From Desarmillaria ectypa (lineage: Eukaryota > Basidiomycota > Agaricomycetes > Agaricales > Physalacriaceae), in assembly GCA_030407005.1 (NCBI GenBank), contig JAUDYN010000003.1, positions 1,860,001 through 1,924,000 of the forward strand: a stretch of 64,000 nucleotides of DNA, in the 5' to 3' direction. Both the position numbers and the translations under genes were made by a program. This document shows, piece by piece, positions 23,280 to 33,846 of this stretch. Every line of letters starts with the position of its first letter. Position 1 is the stretch's first letter. Under the pieces are notes generated by a model. That model was not told where the DNA came from, ran no database searches, and worked only from the letters and a program-made list of their open reading frames with translations.

Positions 23280-24772
23280 ATGACAGTGTTGTCTTTTATT
23301 CTCTTCCTGGCTCTATGTGTATTATACTCTAAAGCGGCTCACAATGTCACCATTAATGCGACAGACACGTCACTTTATTTTTCCTCTGGTTGGAATGCTT
23401 CACAGAACTCTGCTGGCCAACAATTTCTTTTCATCAATGAACTCGGAACCGTGCTCATGGCATCATTGCCGAGTAGGTCCTCTGCTCCTCCAACCGTTAT
23501 TTCTCATTCAATCTCACATGCAGATGCAACATCTAATGTATTCTTTATCGGCCTTAAGCGACCTAGGGGGTCCGCCTATGGCTTCTGCCTCGACTGCAAT
23601 GCTCAAACCAGTGTAGGGTCTATCGTTATAGTGGACGGACATGATCATACTCTTTCCGATGACACTCTTGCCAAATTAGTAAGCCTTGAGTGTTCTATAG
23701 TTACTTGTGCAACCACCTCATCATCATACGCCCAATAGGACATTATTTTTTCTTCCCCTCTCAATCCAAGCCACAACCATGTTTTAGCAGTGTTCAACCT
23801 TCCCGATATCAGATTTGATAATTTGAGCCAGGTCACTTTTAGCTCCCTGATAGTCACAATCGAAGATGGTCAGTACTTAGTGACTCTCTTCGCTTGCGTA
23901 ACTGCTCACAACCTTATTATTTACAGGCAAAAATGGAGATCCCAGACCAAGTACGTCCACTAATGTCTGTGTACAGGAAGGCTGAATTTTGAAATGCAGA
24001 GATAGGTTTCCCTAATTCCTCTGCATCATCTACCATTGCCGGTGTATCAAGTACTCCTTCGCACGTCTTTGCTACATGTCGGTTGTTCAGAACTATATAC
24101 ATACGTTCATAGTTGCTAAAATTTTCCTCAGGGAGCACCATCCAAACATCAGCAGTCTCAACTTCGTTTATCATTGTATCAAGTTCCCAAAAAGAAAGGA
24201 CGTGGCCGTCTGCTACATCTTCGTCCACTTCTTCCCAAATTTCCTATACGGTATCTGAACCTCCTTCCTCCTCATCACAATATGCGCCACCATCGTCTTC
24301 GTCATCACCACCAGTTGCTTCTACGGCTGGCAGTGCTTCCTCTGAACCTTCAGGTCCCTCGGGTAGCGACAGCGCCAACATTACATCGTTTTCAGTGAAC
24401 AAGTCGCTGATCGCGGTGATTGTCACTCTAAGCTCTGTCGCCGTGCTTTCGCTTGTCCTAGGTCTTTTCCTTTTCTTCCGGCAGAGGGAACGACAAACAC
24501 GTAGAAGACTCTCCGAGCCACTGTCGTTTGCTGATAGGCGGATAACTTCAGGACCACCTGAGTTGCCAATGGTGGAAGGTTTAGATAATATAGGGCCTCT
24601 CGCGGCGGCGGGACGCGAACCGCCCCCGCGGAGAAACGTTACGTCGTACGCCAATGCGGTGGTGGGGCAGCGGCCAGGAGCCAGTAGCGGGCAATTAAAC
24701 AGTTCTACGCTTTCAAGCAGCCAAGATATGTGGACTACAAGACCAGCTGGGAATCAAATTTATCGGGTTTGA
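23280..24772 (+). CDS. Secreted/plasma-membrane glycoprotein, single-pass
   Basis: Starts with a clear signal peptide (MTVLSFILFLALCVLYSKAA), followed by an extracellular part with several N-glycosylation sequons (NVTINATD, NASQNS, NATSN, NLSQ) and two Cys (FCLDCN). A Ser/Pro/Thr mucin-like stretch (SSSSQYAPPSSSSSPPVAS) precedes one transmembrane helix (LIAVIVTLSSVAVLSLVLGL, then FLFF) and a basic stop-transfer (RQRERQTRRR). The cytoplasmic tail of about 90 residues ends RPAGNQIYRV. About five introns; that at 23473-23523 is 51 nt with no in-frame stop, so retention would add 17 residues, while splicing creates a sequon (NAT). No enzymatic domain recognised. A cell-surface or sensor role is suggested only by architecture. 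Exons between 23880 and 24130 are less certain. Confidence 0.72.
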
Positions 24773-25220
24773 AGGGTGTCCACGCCTAACCGGCATGTTT
24801 CGGGTAAATCTATGCGGACTCACTGTACCAATTGAATGATAGTCAGGCACCTCTTTACTTACGGTATCTTGTATCCTTATTAGTATTATCTATGCAAGCA
24901 ACCGGTTGGCTCTCGACACATATTCCCCTGTGAATCTACTTCTACAACAAACACTCTGGCAGGAGAAAGTTCTTAAATTAATACGCCGATAACAATAGAG
25001 TATAATTAGGCATTGAAAAAGCGAATGATGAGAAAGTCGATGATATAAGTACAGTGAATGAATCCAATCAAATCCACAGCTAATAGAGAAAGAACGAAGG
25101 CAAAATGAGATCAAATCTAACAGTCATGACAAGGAGTGAAGAAAAGGCCTCCTTCGTCGACATACACGAATTTTTATAGGTGTTCTTTGTCTAATCGTGA
25201 GCCCTGAGTGAACCATAACT
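24773..25220. other. Intergenic between convergent genes
   Basis: About 450 bp, AT-rich, between the stop of the membrane glycoprotein (+) and the stop of the alpha/beta hydrolase (-). No gene, RNA or repeat supported. Confidence 0.5.
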
Positions 25221-28200
25221 CTACGAAAGACACGTACCTGGCTGCCAATAGCTCAACACACGCTCTAAAACTTCAATGACCACACTGCTCTTATACATCA
25301 GACCATGGTCCGCCCCCTTCACAACCTTGACCGTACATTTATCCCCCCCCATGTTTCTCTCCATCCACCGCACGGCATGTTCCGCAATCTTCTCATCCCT
25401 GTCGCCATACCACACATTCACACTATGGGGATAAGAAGTGTAAGAGAATCCCCATGGATGATTGTCATGATTCAGAATCTGCAACAGATCATTGTGTGTC
25501 CCTTTTGCAGATTCGGAGTGGGATGCCGCGATCAGAGCGTTGGCTAGCGTAGCTTGGTAGCCATGTTTTGAGCCATTTCTTGTGGAGAAAGACGCATTCG
25601 AGGAAAATGTTTCTTGTACGGTCGCAACAGGTGATGTAGGAAGTGATGTCGCCCCGCGCGGGGTATTAAAGGAGAGAGACCGTTGCCCGTTTGCACGAGG
25701 ATAGGGAATATGCCCTGTCGTCGAGAACTTATCAGGTGATGGCGTCAATGATCGATCTTCCCTGATCAGCAACGTCTGAGAGGATTCGATGGCCTTGGTC
25801 CAATTGAGATCATCAAAGCCTAGCCCAACTTCAAACTTGAGGGCAGGAGGAAGCTGAGGGCTCAAATGCTCCGATACTTTCGACGACTTGGACTTCAGGG
25901 ACCCCATCGAACGCAATGCTTTAAGACGCCGCCCCGACGATGCCTTGTCGTCCTCTGTAGGAGACTGCGGCTGAGAGTGGGATGGCGCTTTGAAACGGTC
26001 CAAAAACCTCCTCGAATTCTTTCTTTTCGTGACTACTTCTTGGCGAGTCGATCGCAGATCTACACCAAGCGTGCTGCGACTCTCGAACCGACCGTCAAAA
26101 TCCCCGAGATCGTCATACTCGCTAAATGTGCTCGATGTCATGCTTGGCCTTGGATGATTATCGATGGATGAGGGATAAACAGGACTCATGTTACCATATG
26201 CTACCGGCGGCGAACCGCCCATCAACGCACCCTTCGATGAAGGTGATCGAAAATCATAGCCGATGCCTTCGTAGGCTATGGTGGGAGGTTTACCAATCAT
26301 CCACGCCTGTAGTTTCCAATCTGCTGCCTGTGCGGTCTTTAATATCCCGTTGGGCACGTATTTGAGCCATTTGTAGCCTCCTGCAAACGGAAATAAGACG
26401 AATGAATGATTCTAGGGCTCTCAGGCTCACCACTTTCACTGCCTCCCACCCATGGTGCAAGTAAGCAAATGTCACCGCGTATCCGCTTTGACAGCTTATT
26501 GGCAAACGACAAGGCGTAAGGCGCGCCAGCTGAGTGGGCCATTACGCTGCATTGGTCTATGTGAAGCAAATCAAGAACTTCCTCTACCACAGAAGCCCAC
26601 TGCATGATGCCTTTCGCAGATTTTGCGCGTGGCTCCGTTCGGCCAAGACCCCATCTATTAGAGACACATATTAGCGGACAGATGATGCGAGAACGGAAGA
26701 TAGTTACCGGTCAATTGTGATAAGCCTCAACCCCATACATTCTGCCATTTCGTCATACAAGCCCATGATATGCCGCACACACCCCAAACCCAGGAACACA
26801 ACAACTGGGATCCCTGTGGGACTTCCGAGATCAGAAAGACTGACAGTCAAAGGATTGTCTGAAGACGCATGAGGTGATCGTGTTAACTTCAGTAGTGTAG
26901 TAAGTCGCGCTGAACGCAAATACTGGGCAACAGCTTGGGCCGGCGATGGTTTAGATAGAGATGCCAGTAAATTAGTATTTTCAAAGGAAGACGGGGGATG
27001 AGTTGAGGCCACGGACATGGAATGGATGGATGCCGTCCCTCCATCCGATCGGGGAGAGCAGATGCTGGCGGTGTCTGCGGATATCGTCGACTGTCGTTTC
27101 ATGTAGGAGGAAGGCGGAGGCGGTGGAGGCGTAGGTACTGATTTCATGGCGTTCTGGTTTCGGAGAGTTCTCCGTACCTCGTCAGCAACACTATCGATGG
27201 AAGACCGGGATAAAAGGTCCGCCTCTTCTTCAAGGGTCAGTGGTTCGGGGTCCGGTTCAGATTCTTCCACCAGCGTGGCATGGCCATGACTGTGCGCATA
27301 CGAGTATGAGCATGTTAGGGAAGCCCGAGACCGCAACTGTGCTTCAGGAGGTGCGTACGCACGAATGATGTCGGATATAGAAGGCGCTATGCTTTTGGGA
27401 CGCTCCTGAGGTGGTAAAGACACTCCACCGGCCGAGTCAGGAGAGGTAGGTCTATGTCTGACAGGTAGCGTGGGGGAGGGCGCTTGAAATTCACCCTCAA
27501 GAGGAGGTGAAGGTGCCACAGGAATAGATAGGGTGATAGTTGCGTTAGAATTGCTACGACTAGGCGCTAATCGCTTTGGACGTCGCTTGTGCAAAGAAGG
27601 GTTCGGCAGCAGCATCTCGTCTTCCTCATCTCCCGAATAACTGGATCTATGGGCGGAGACCTTGGAGGACTTCTTGGACCTTCGAGCCTTGCCTCCACCG
27701 AGGACGATACCAGGTGGTGGGGTAGGAAGTGGCGGCTGATAGAGTGGATGATGGCCCGGTATTCCGAACCTAGCACGACTAGAAAGACTGGCACTAATGA
27801 TGTCCTCCCCTCCATTCATGTTGTCTACCAATGCATCCATTGCCTCGACCGTCGAGACGGGGGCGGCAACCATGACGGAAAATTCTCGGAATGAAACGTT
27901 GTCTGAAGGCGTGTCAGGCGGTGTCTCCGTATGTTGCGTAGAAGAACCGGAAAAACGATGAGCGGGAGTTGGATCGGCCCAGTTGAAGGTCTGGCGGGAT
28001 GGCCCGGTCCTGGAACGAATTCTTGAATGAGGTTTTGAGGAGGATTGGGTATCTTGAGAAGGGTATAATGGGAAATCGGAAATTTCTGTGCTGGGAAAGG
28101 AATACGAAGACTGTTCCACCTTGGCCGGCCTGGTGCCTTTCTTGTCCCGAATAATCTGATCAGAGAAGGTGCTATCCTCCGGAGAGATGGGTGACTGTGG

Positions 28201-28461
28201 AGCAGAGGAGTAGGCTTCACGACCTTTTGGCTTGGACAAGCGTGGTTGAGCTGTCTTTGGTCTCGGATATGCTTCAAAGTACGAAGGTCGTGAATGCGAC
28301 GAACCAGAGGGGTCAAAATTGGAGTCGTATTGGTCGGAAGGAACACTGGGCTTTTCCTTTTCGCGTCTCAGAGACAGAAAAGATGCGCTTTTGTGAGGTA
28401 GACGATGAGACGAGCTGGTCCCTGATCCCAATGGCTGAGGACGCGATAGAACGGTGTACAT
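25221..28461 (-). CDS. Large alpha/beta hydrolase with long disordered N-terminus
   Basis: The first exon codes about 580 residues, mostly Ser/Pro/Arg-rich and probably disordered, before the hydrolase fold begins at PVVVFLGLGCVRHIMGLYDE and LRLITIDRWGLGRTEP (the oxyanion and strand beta-4 region). The nucleophile elbow is CSVMAHSAGAPYALSFA (G-x-S-x-G replaced by H-S-A-G). A roughly 150-residue low-complexity insertion (SSPSSKGALMGGSPPVAYGN onward) separates this from the C-terminal triad residues: Asp in VNVWYGDRDEKIAEHAVRWM and His in VVKGADHGLMYKSSVV. Substrate unknown; lipase/esterase-like activity would be a guess. Three exons, with introns near 26650-26705 and 26370-26430. The first ATG of the frame is at 28461 (MYTVLSRPQPLG); the frame is open further up but only from a GTG. 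Neighbouring genes give no functional hint. Confidence 0.83.
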
Positions 28462-28897
28462 GGCTAAGAAAGAGCCCACACGTCAGAAATGAGCGTTTCG
28501 TTCTCTTCTTCTAGGGAGAAGAAGAGAGATAATGCAAGTTCGAACTTGAAGGAATGGGATAAAAGGTCTGGTCGATGCGGCCCCGACAATGAGCATGGGC
28601 GAAGAGAAATGGCAACGGCACAATTTTGCTCCAATAATGCCCTTTCCTATTTGGGCCATACGGCAGTAGTCTATCTTTTGATCATCTATCTATTCTTCCT
28701 TACAGCCTGCAGGTGCGCGCCAGCAAGTCTGTATAACTAATATACTGCTGTATTCCCGCTTGAATTAATATAATGTACAAGATGTGGGTATATATGGCAT
28801 CAAGAATGCAGTCTGTAACTCGGAAAGTATGCTATGTGATTCATCGAAATATACTAAAAAAAACGGCCGTGACATGCGGAGAAGCTTCGAATTCCAT
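28462..28897. other. Intergenic, no gene seen
   Basis: Holds the hydrolase promoter (read leftward) and the 3' end of the F-box-like gene. AT-rich at about 28740-28870. No RNA gene recognised. Confidence 0.5.
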
Positions 28898-30010
28898 TTA
28901 TCCAGTGAACGACAAATGAATGCCTCGAAGAGACGATTCTTTTCGCACCGATATTTCTGTCAAGCCTGACCACCGCTGAAACGGAGGGTAGTTCGTTCCG
29001 CTGGGAAGGCCAAGCTCCCGAAGAGCAGACAATGTTGTCGAGTTCACAAACATAGCCCATTCTTCTGCCGTGATTCGGCTACTCCTCCCAGTCACAACGA
29101 GCTCCTCCAATGTAGGAAAGCACCGTTCTATCGATTGCAACGTTGCAGGGCAAACAGGTATGTTGATAAGACAAAGTCGTGATAAGGAAATGGGGACAGG
29201 ACTTTGGAAAGACGATAGATCGAAAGGAAGAGGGTCATCACACTGCATCTCGTAATGCAATTCTGCAATAGGGTGAAAGTCCAGCATTGGCCGGATCTGC
29301 TCGTGGAAGTCATCACTTCTTTCTGTCGTGACCCAGAGTTGTGTCAATGAAGAAGTCTCGTGAAGGAGGTGGATCAAACGACCACTGGTTATACGGACAG
29401 TATCCAAAACGAGAGATGTGACACGTAGAGGATAGGGAACGGAGGGGAACATGATGTCGAGGTCAAGATTTGAAAGTTTTAGGTTCTCCAGCCCAGCAAA
29501 CTTGAATGCAAGGACTTCATCCCACTCTAATGATGGGGGTGAATGCAGTGAATCCTTCTGCAATGTTCCGTCGACCCACAGCCGTCTCACGCAATGCGGA
29601 TGCGACATCGCATTGAGGTACCTGTGCGCCGAGACCGCCAGTTCCCCACCCAGTGTTACACATTCCAGACCCTCCAGACCCAAAATGAACCTGATACTGG
29701 CCATATGCTTCGTGGACGGTCGACCACATTCAGGCCAGCCATTGCGAAGGGGGCGAATATCGATCCCTTTGACCATGCCGAGTAGGTGATCATTTCTTTC
29801 AAGCGTTTCGGCGAGGAGAGCGCAAGAACGATAAGACAGGAGGACAGGGATGGCATAAAGTCTCTTCCTGATGGCATGTAGCCAAGAGGAAGATACGGTG
29901 GAGAGAGAAAGAAGGTCCTGGGGCCACCAATCACTACTATTCTCGAGAATGACAGGGATGAGATCGTCCACGAGTCGCGGCCGCTGAATCTGCTCAAGGA
30001 TGACGGTCAT
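28898..30010 (-). CDS. F-box/LRR-like protein, single exon
   Basis: A 370-residue intron-less frame, unusual in this window. The N-terminus RLVDDLIPVILENSSDWWPQ followed by LLSLSTVSSSWLHAIRKRLY looks like a diverged F-box of the kind frequent in Agaricomycetes (I/L-P-x-I/L, then W near the end). The rest has irregular leucine-rich segments (GLEGLECVTLGGELAVS, FAGLENLKLSNLDLDIMFPS, SLTQLWVTTE, TLEELVVTG, ALRELGLPS). Family knowledge: such proteins are candidate SCF ubiquitin-ligase adaptors, usually members of large, fast-evolving families. No partner or target can be inferred here. The ATG at 30010 is the first Met of the frame. Confidence 0.72.
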   Translation of the reverse strand: MTVILEQIQRPRLVDDLIPVILENSSDWWPQDLLSLSTVSSSWLHAIRKRLYAIPVLLSYRSCALLAETLERNDHLLGMVKGIDIRPLRNGWPECGRPSTKHMASIRFILGLEGLECVTLGGELAVSAHRYLNAMSHPHCVRRLWVDGTLQKDSLHSPPSLEWDEVLAFKFAGLENLKLSNLDLDIMFPSVPYPLRVTSLVLDTVRITSGRLIHLLHETSSLTQLWVTTERSDDFHEQIRPMLDFHPIAELHYEMQCDDPLPFDLSSFQSPVPISLSRLCLINIPVCPATLQSIERCFPTLEELVVTGRSSRITAEEWAMFVNSTTLSALRELGLPSGTNYPPFQRWSGLTEISVRKESSLRGIHLSFTG

Positions 30011-31361
30011 CTAAACAGTTAGGGGGCAAAAAGTTACACGGAACAGAGAGGAATCCGCGATTGTTCGACTTTGAAAGTTATGGCAAGACCAGTTGTGATG
30101 GCGGAGGGAATGGTACAGTGAGAGAATGGTCATTTGTTGCGGTCTTGTGACCGGAACATCCGGTCCGTTGGCGATCATCGTTGTGGAGCGCTTGCTCCAC
30201 TTCTCCCGCTCACACGAATGCAATACGAATGTGGACCGACAGCAATTTCAGGCAGTTGAACTATTACTTGGGTTGTGGGGTGTATACCTGAGCCAGTACT
30301 CAGAACAATCTGACATTTCAGTTTGCAAGCATCATTGATTCTCATAGGCATGTGCTATGTACTATACATTATCATTGTCGACAGTCGTATTGCTTTGACT
30401 ACCACTCTTGATATCTTACAAGATTTGAATTTTATGGTCTGCTCTGACAGCTGTAGACATCTCATCTATTCATTTCGTACGTTTATTACTGAAGATATTG
30501 CGATATTGAGACGACTCTGGTGCCATCTTGGCGTGTCGGAGATCGCGTCCTTGCAACTATAATTTTTGCGATATTCAGAAGTGTGAGATCTGTTTTTTTC
30601 TGCTGTAGCAAATCTTTTATAGATATTAGACCTACTGTCAGGCCACCGGTATTTGTAGCTGCCCAGCGTTTAATGCATGATGGAGTCTCGTTTTTCTTCT
30701 GTCGTAATTCATGATTAATTGACTCACTAGGCCAACCATACTTCTTGCAAACTGTGATAACATAATTTACTATCTGCGAGTTACAAAGGTTTACAGATAT
30801 ACGACAACGCATAGTTCATCATACCTTTACCCTCTCTGCAGAAACAGAGTGAATACGATTGCGTTTAACAACTGTGTGTGCATTGAGAGCGTATCATTGC
30901 CTTCTGGTCTACATCATTAGCGTTACGCCTGAGTGCCTTGGTTTGATATAATAATGGTGCTATGTTGGTGCCATGCACCACTAACAAGGACTTGAATTTT
31001 ATCTGTCGACAGATTGGTTCTAGCGATCCTATGAATTCAGCTTTCCGGTACCTTGATATTATTGAACTTCAAAATTTCCGTCGCTTTGCGACGACTCGTA
31101 GACATAATAGTTCAGTCTTCCCCAGGTCAAGTATCTACACTAATGCGTTACGCAGATGATATTTTTGTCCCCTTCCGGTGTAAGTATTGTACTATCTACA
31201 GGGTAATAGAACAAGTGTACATTTAGGGGAATTGAAATTAATAACGCGTAGGGACGCGGAATTCATTAGCTGTGACGTGTGACTTGGCCACTAGTAACAC
31301 ATGCTTCGCTTCAAGGCAGTACTCTTCCCAACGAACGCGTACTCAAGTGAACTGAACAGCG
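30011..31361. other. Longest gene-free stretch, AT-rich
   Basis: About 1.35 kb without a credible gene. The frames present (for example 30486-30812 minus, 30962-31159 plus) have no recognisable family and random-looking composition. A weak internal similarity exists around the string TTGAATTTTAT at about 30425 and 30993, too short to call a repeat. It could be a decayed mobile element or plain intergenic DNA. Confidence 0.45.
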
Positions 31362-32873
31362 ATGACCGCCGTGGCGCCCTTGTATACTGTTCCTATCTCC
31401 GAGAGACCTCGACAGTCATGGCGTCGCACCTTCTCTGCTCTGTTATTCTTCCTTGTATTCAATCTCGGCTGCCTGATGGTCAACGCCTCTCAATTTGTGT
31501 TCTTGCTACCTCTTCGGCTCCTCCCTTTTAAGTGGTCCAGAGCGATGTACGTCGATGGTATTCGGTATACCAAGGGCGCATTCGGGTGCCTCCTCAGTAC
31601 GTCCCCTAATCGTCACTTCCAATCCATCTTGACGCTTAGCGTACCCCGCAGTCCTGACGTGCCAGTGGTTTGCTCCGACAAAGCTCATTGTATCATTCGA
31701 GACAAAGGGTAAGGGCTGCTTCACTCCGGAGGATATAGATCGTATCGTCGTAAAGGATAAGAAGGGTGATGTGGTGTCCTTGAACCTACCTACCAAGTTT
31801 GTCATGATAGCGAACCACCAGGTCCGTATTGGTTTGCTTGGCCTACATTTCTTTCTGACGAGAATTCCAAGATATACTTGGACTGGTTGTATGAATGGTG
31901 TTTATTGTATTTCATCGGGCCCCAAGGAGTTCACCGATATGTGTACATTACATTAAAGAAGAGCCTTCAATGGGTTCCAGTCGTCGGATGGGTACGTCAT
32001 TTACAGTCAGGTTCATGTGGATTTAATGAAAATGTAGGGCATGCAATTCTTCAATTTCATCTTTCTGGCGAGGTCGTGGGCATCCGACCGAGTACAGCTA
32101 TCAGCTAGCCTGTCCACATTAGGATCTGAGGCTGAAAGGCAGGATAATCCACTAGCGTTCATTCTGTATCCAGAAGGAACGCTCGTTAGTCAAGACACAA
32201 GACCTATTAGCAAAAAGTTCGCTGATAAAATGGGAATTGTGAAGGTGTTCCTCGCTGAGATACGGCCCGGAACTGACTGGTATTTGCCTTAGGCTGATTT
32301 GACCCATATGTTACTGCCCAGGTCGACTGGACTGCACTACAGTCTACGTTCATTATCGCCGCGCATTCCGGACCTTCGTTTGATAGACATTACAGTGGTA
32401 TACCCAGGTGCGTGGCCGCTGTTATGAATGTAAATGCAGGCAAAGAACGTCCAGCAGGTATACCTCCCTTGCATTATGGACAAGACTTTTATACCCTACG
32501 TTCTGTGTTTTTCGACGGTATCCCACCTCCCGTGATTCACATGCACCTCCGGATGTTTGATGTCGCGCGGGAGGTACCGATTGGCGATCTATCGGGGAGC
32601 AATCCTGAGGTGTCCCCGAAGACGGAACCTATGGTCGAAGTGGATATACCCGAGGGAGAAAAGAAAGGATTCGATGAATGGCTGAAAGGGCTCTGGAAGG
32701 AGAAGGACGACTCAATAGGAATGTTTTACGAGGCGAACTCGTTTTCCCGTGAGAAAGTGACGGAGGTAGAGATTCCTCTTGAGCTGCGGCGGAAGCGTGA
32801 AATGCTTGACGCATTCTGTTTCTTCTTACCGGCGGCCGTAGGATGGGCATGGGGGAAGTGCAAGAGATATTAA
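31362..32873 (+). CDS. Lysophospholipid acyltransferase, PlsC family (Psi1/Cst26-like)
   Basis: Membrane-bound glycerophospholipid acyltransferase. N-terminal hydrophobic segment (ALLFFLVFNLGCLMVNASQF, about residues 26-50), then motif I NHQIYLDWLYEW (H-x4-D) restored by splicing CAG to ATA across the intron at about 31823-31871. The LKKSLQWVPVVGW and GMQFFNFIFLARSWASD segments follow, and motif III ILYPEGTLVSQDTR. Then come LLPRSTGLHYSLRSL and a C-terminal part ending in a hydrophobic helix (DAFCFFLPAAVGWAWGK). The order and wording match the yeast Psi1/Cst26 and YDR018C subgroup, which acylates lysophosphatidylinositol in the ER, from memory; substrate here is inferred. About five introns. 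The start at 31362 (MTAVAPLYTVPISERP) is the first ATG of that frame. Confidence 0.88.
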
Positions 32874-33846
32874 ACGCATGTGTAAGACGAGGGATACAAT
32901 ATACTAGATGTAGCATAAGTGTACCGAGGTTTGGAATGCTACTCGGATTCTCGTCTGTTTTGGAGACTTTTGATTAGGAAGAGACTGGTGTCCAAGAACC
33001 GATCGACGCAATTGGTCAGACACGAAGCTTCGGCGGAGGAAAACTTATTGGATGGCGTGGAAGTGATGCACCTGAAGACAGGGTTAGATAGAAAAGATGG
33101 AAGAAAACGGACACGAATACTTGTCCCAGCACATGGTCGTTAGGTTATGTATGGTGGTATGTAGCTTTGCATTTGCCTGCTCCCTGGTCAGGAAGGCATC
33201 TAGTTCGCGCTGCAATTAATTTTTTTTAAAAAACACACACAATGTGGACAGAATAAGCTAATGAGAAAAAAAAAACATACCCTTGTGGCGGCATCGAAGG
33301 CAGAGTCAGCCATGAGTTGTGGCAGTGCCGGGGAATTGCAATTGATCATTCGGGCAATTGCTTAGTCATTGTGTAAATTTGCCTCCGCTTTTCCAGATCC
33401 GAGTGATCAACGAAAAGAGAATTTTAGTAGATTATCTCGGAAACCGGTCGAACAGGTTAGGCCGTCGTCCAGGCTGGTTAGTGCTTTAGCTGCTTTTAGG
33501 GTTCAGTCTGGTTCTCCAGCAAAGGTCCACCTAGAAATCCTTATTACTCGTTGCTGCATGGCCCAATGCGCGTTCTTGGTCTCGTAGCCGCGCTGCCACC
33601 GTTCAGCCTCTGTCAATTCGATTCCCCCCCTTCTCGTCGTCGTCGTCGCTTTACTGCCTTCTTTTTGCTTTATAGCTCGTCGAGGCCATCGTCGGAGGCC
33701 TTCTTCGCCCAATTCCGGCCCCTGCACATCTCCCTTGCCTCTTACACGTGAGGCTTCTCTCACCGTCCATCTTTACGGCCCAAACTTTGTATTCTCATCT
33801 GCCGCGTGTGCCTTCTTGCCTCGTGTCACATCTCTGTTCTTTCTTC
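32874..33846. other. Intergenic, with A- and pyrimidine-rich tracts
   Basis: Contains AT/A-homopolymer tracts at about 33217-33275 and a short CGTCGT run at about 33634-33650, followed by a pyrimidine-rich leader before the Ies1 copy B ATG. The open frame at 32919-33143 has no family likeness. No RNA gene recognised. Confidence 0.45.

Noticed and set aside
32919..33143. Plus-strand 74-codon frame downstream of the acyltransferase
   Set aside because: No family likeness, no clear intron structure; probably 3' untranslated region.
33634..33650. Short CGT trinucleotide run
   Set aside because: Too short for a meaningful microsatellite claim.
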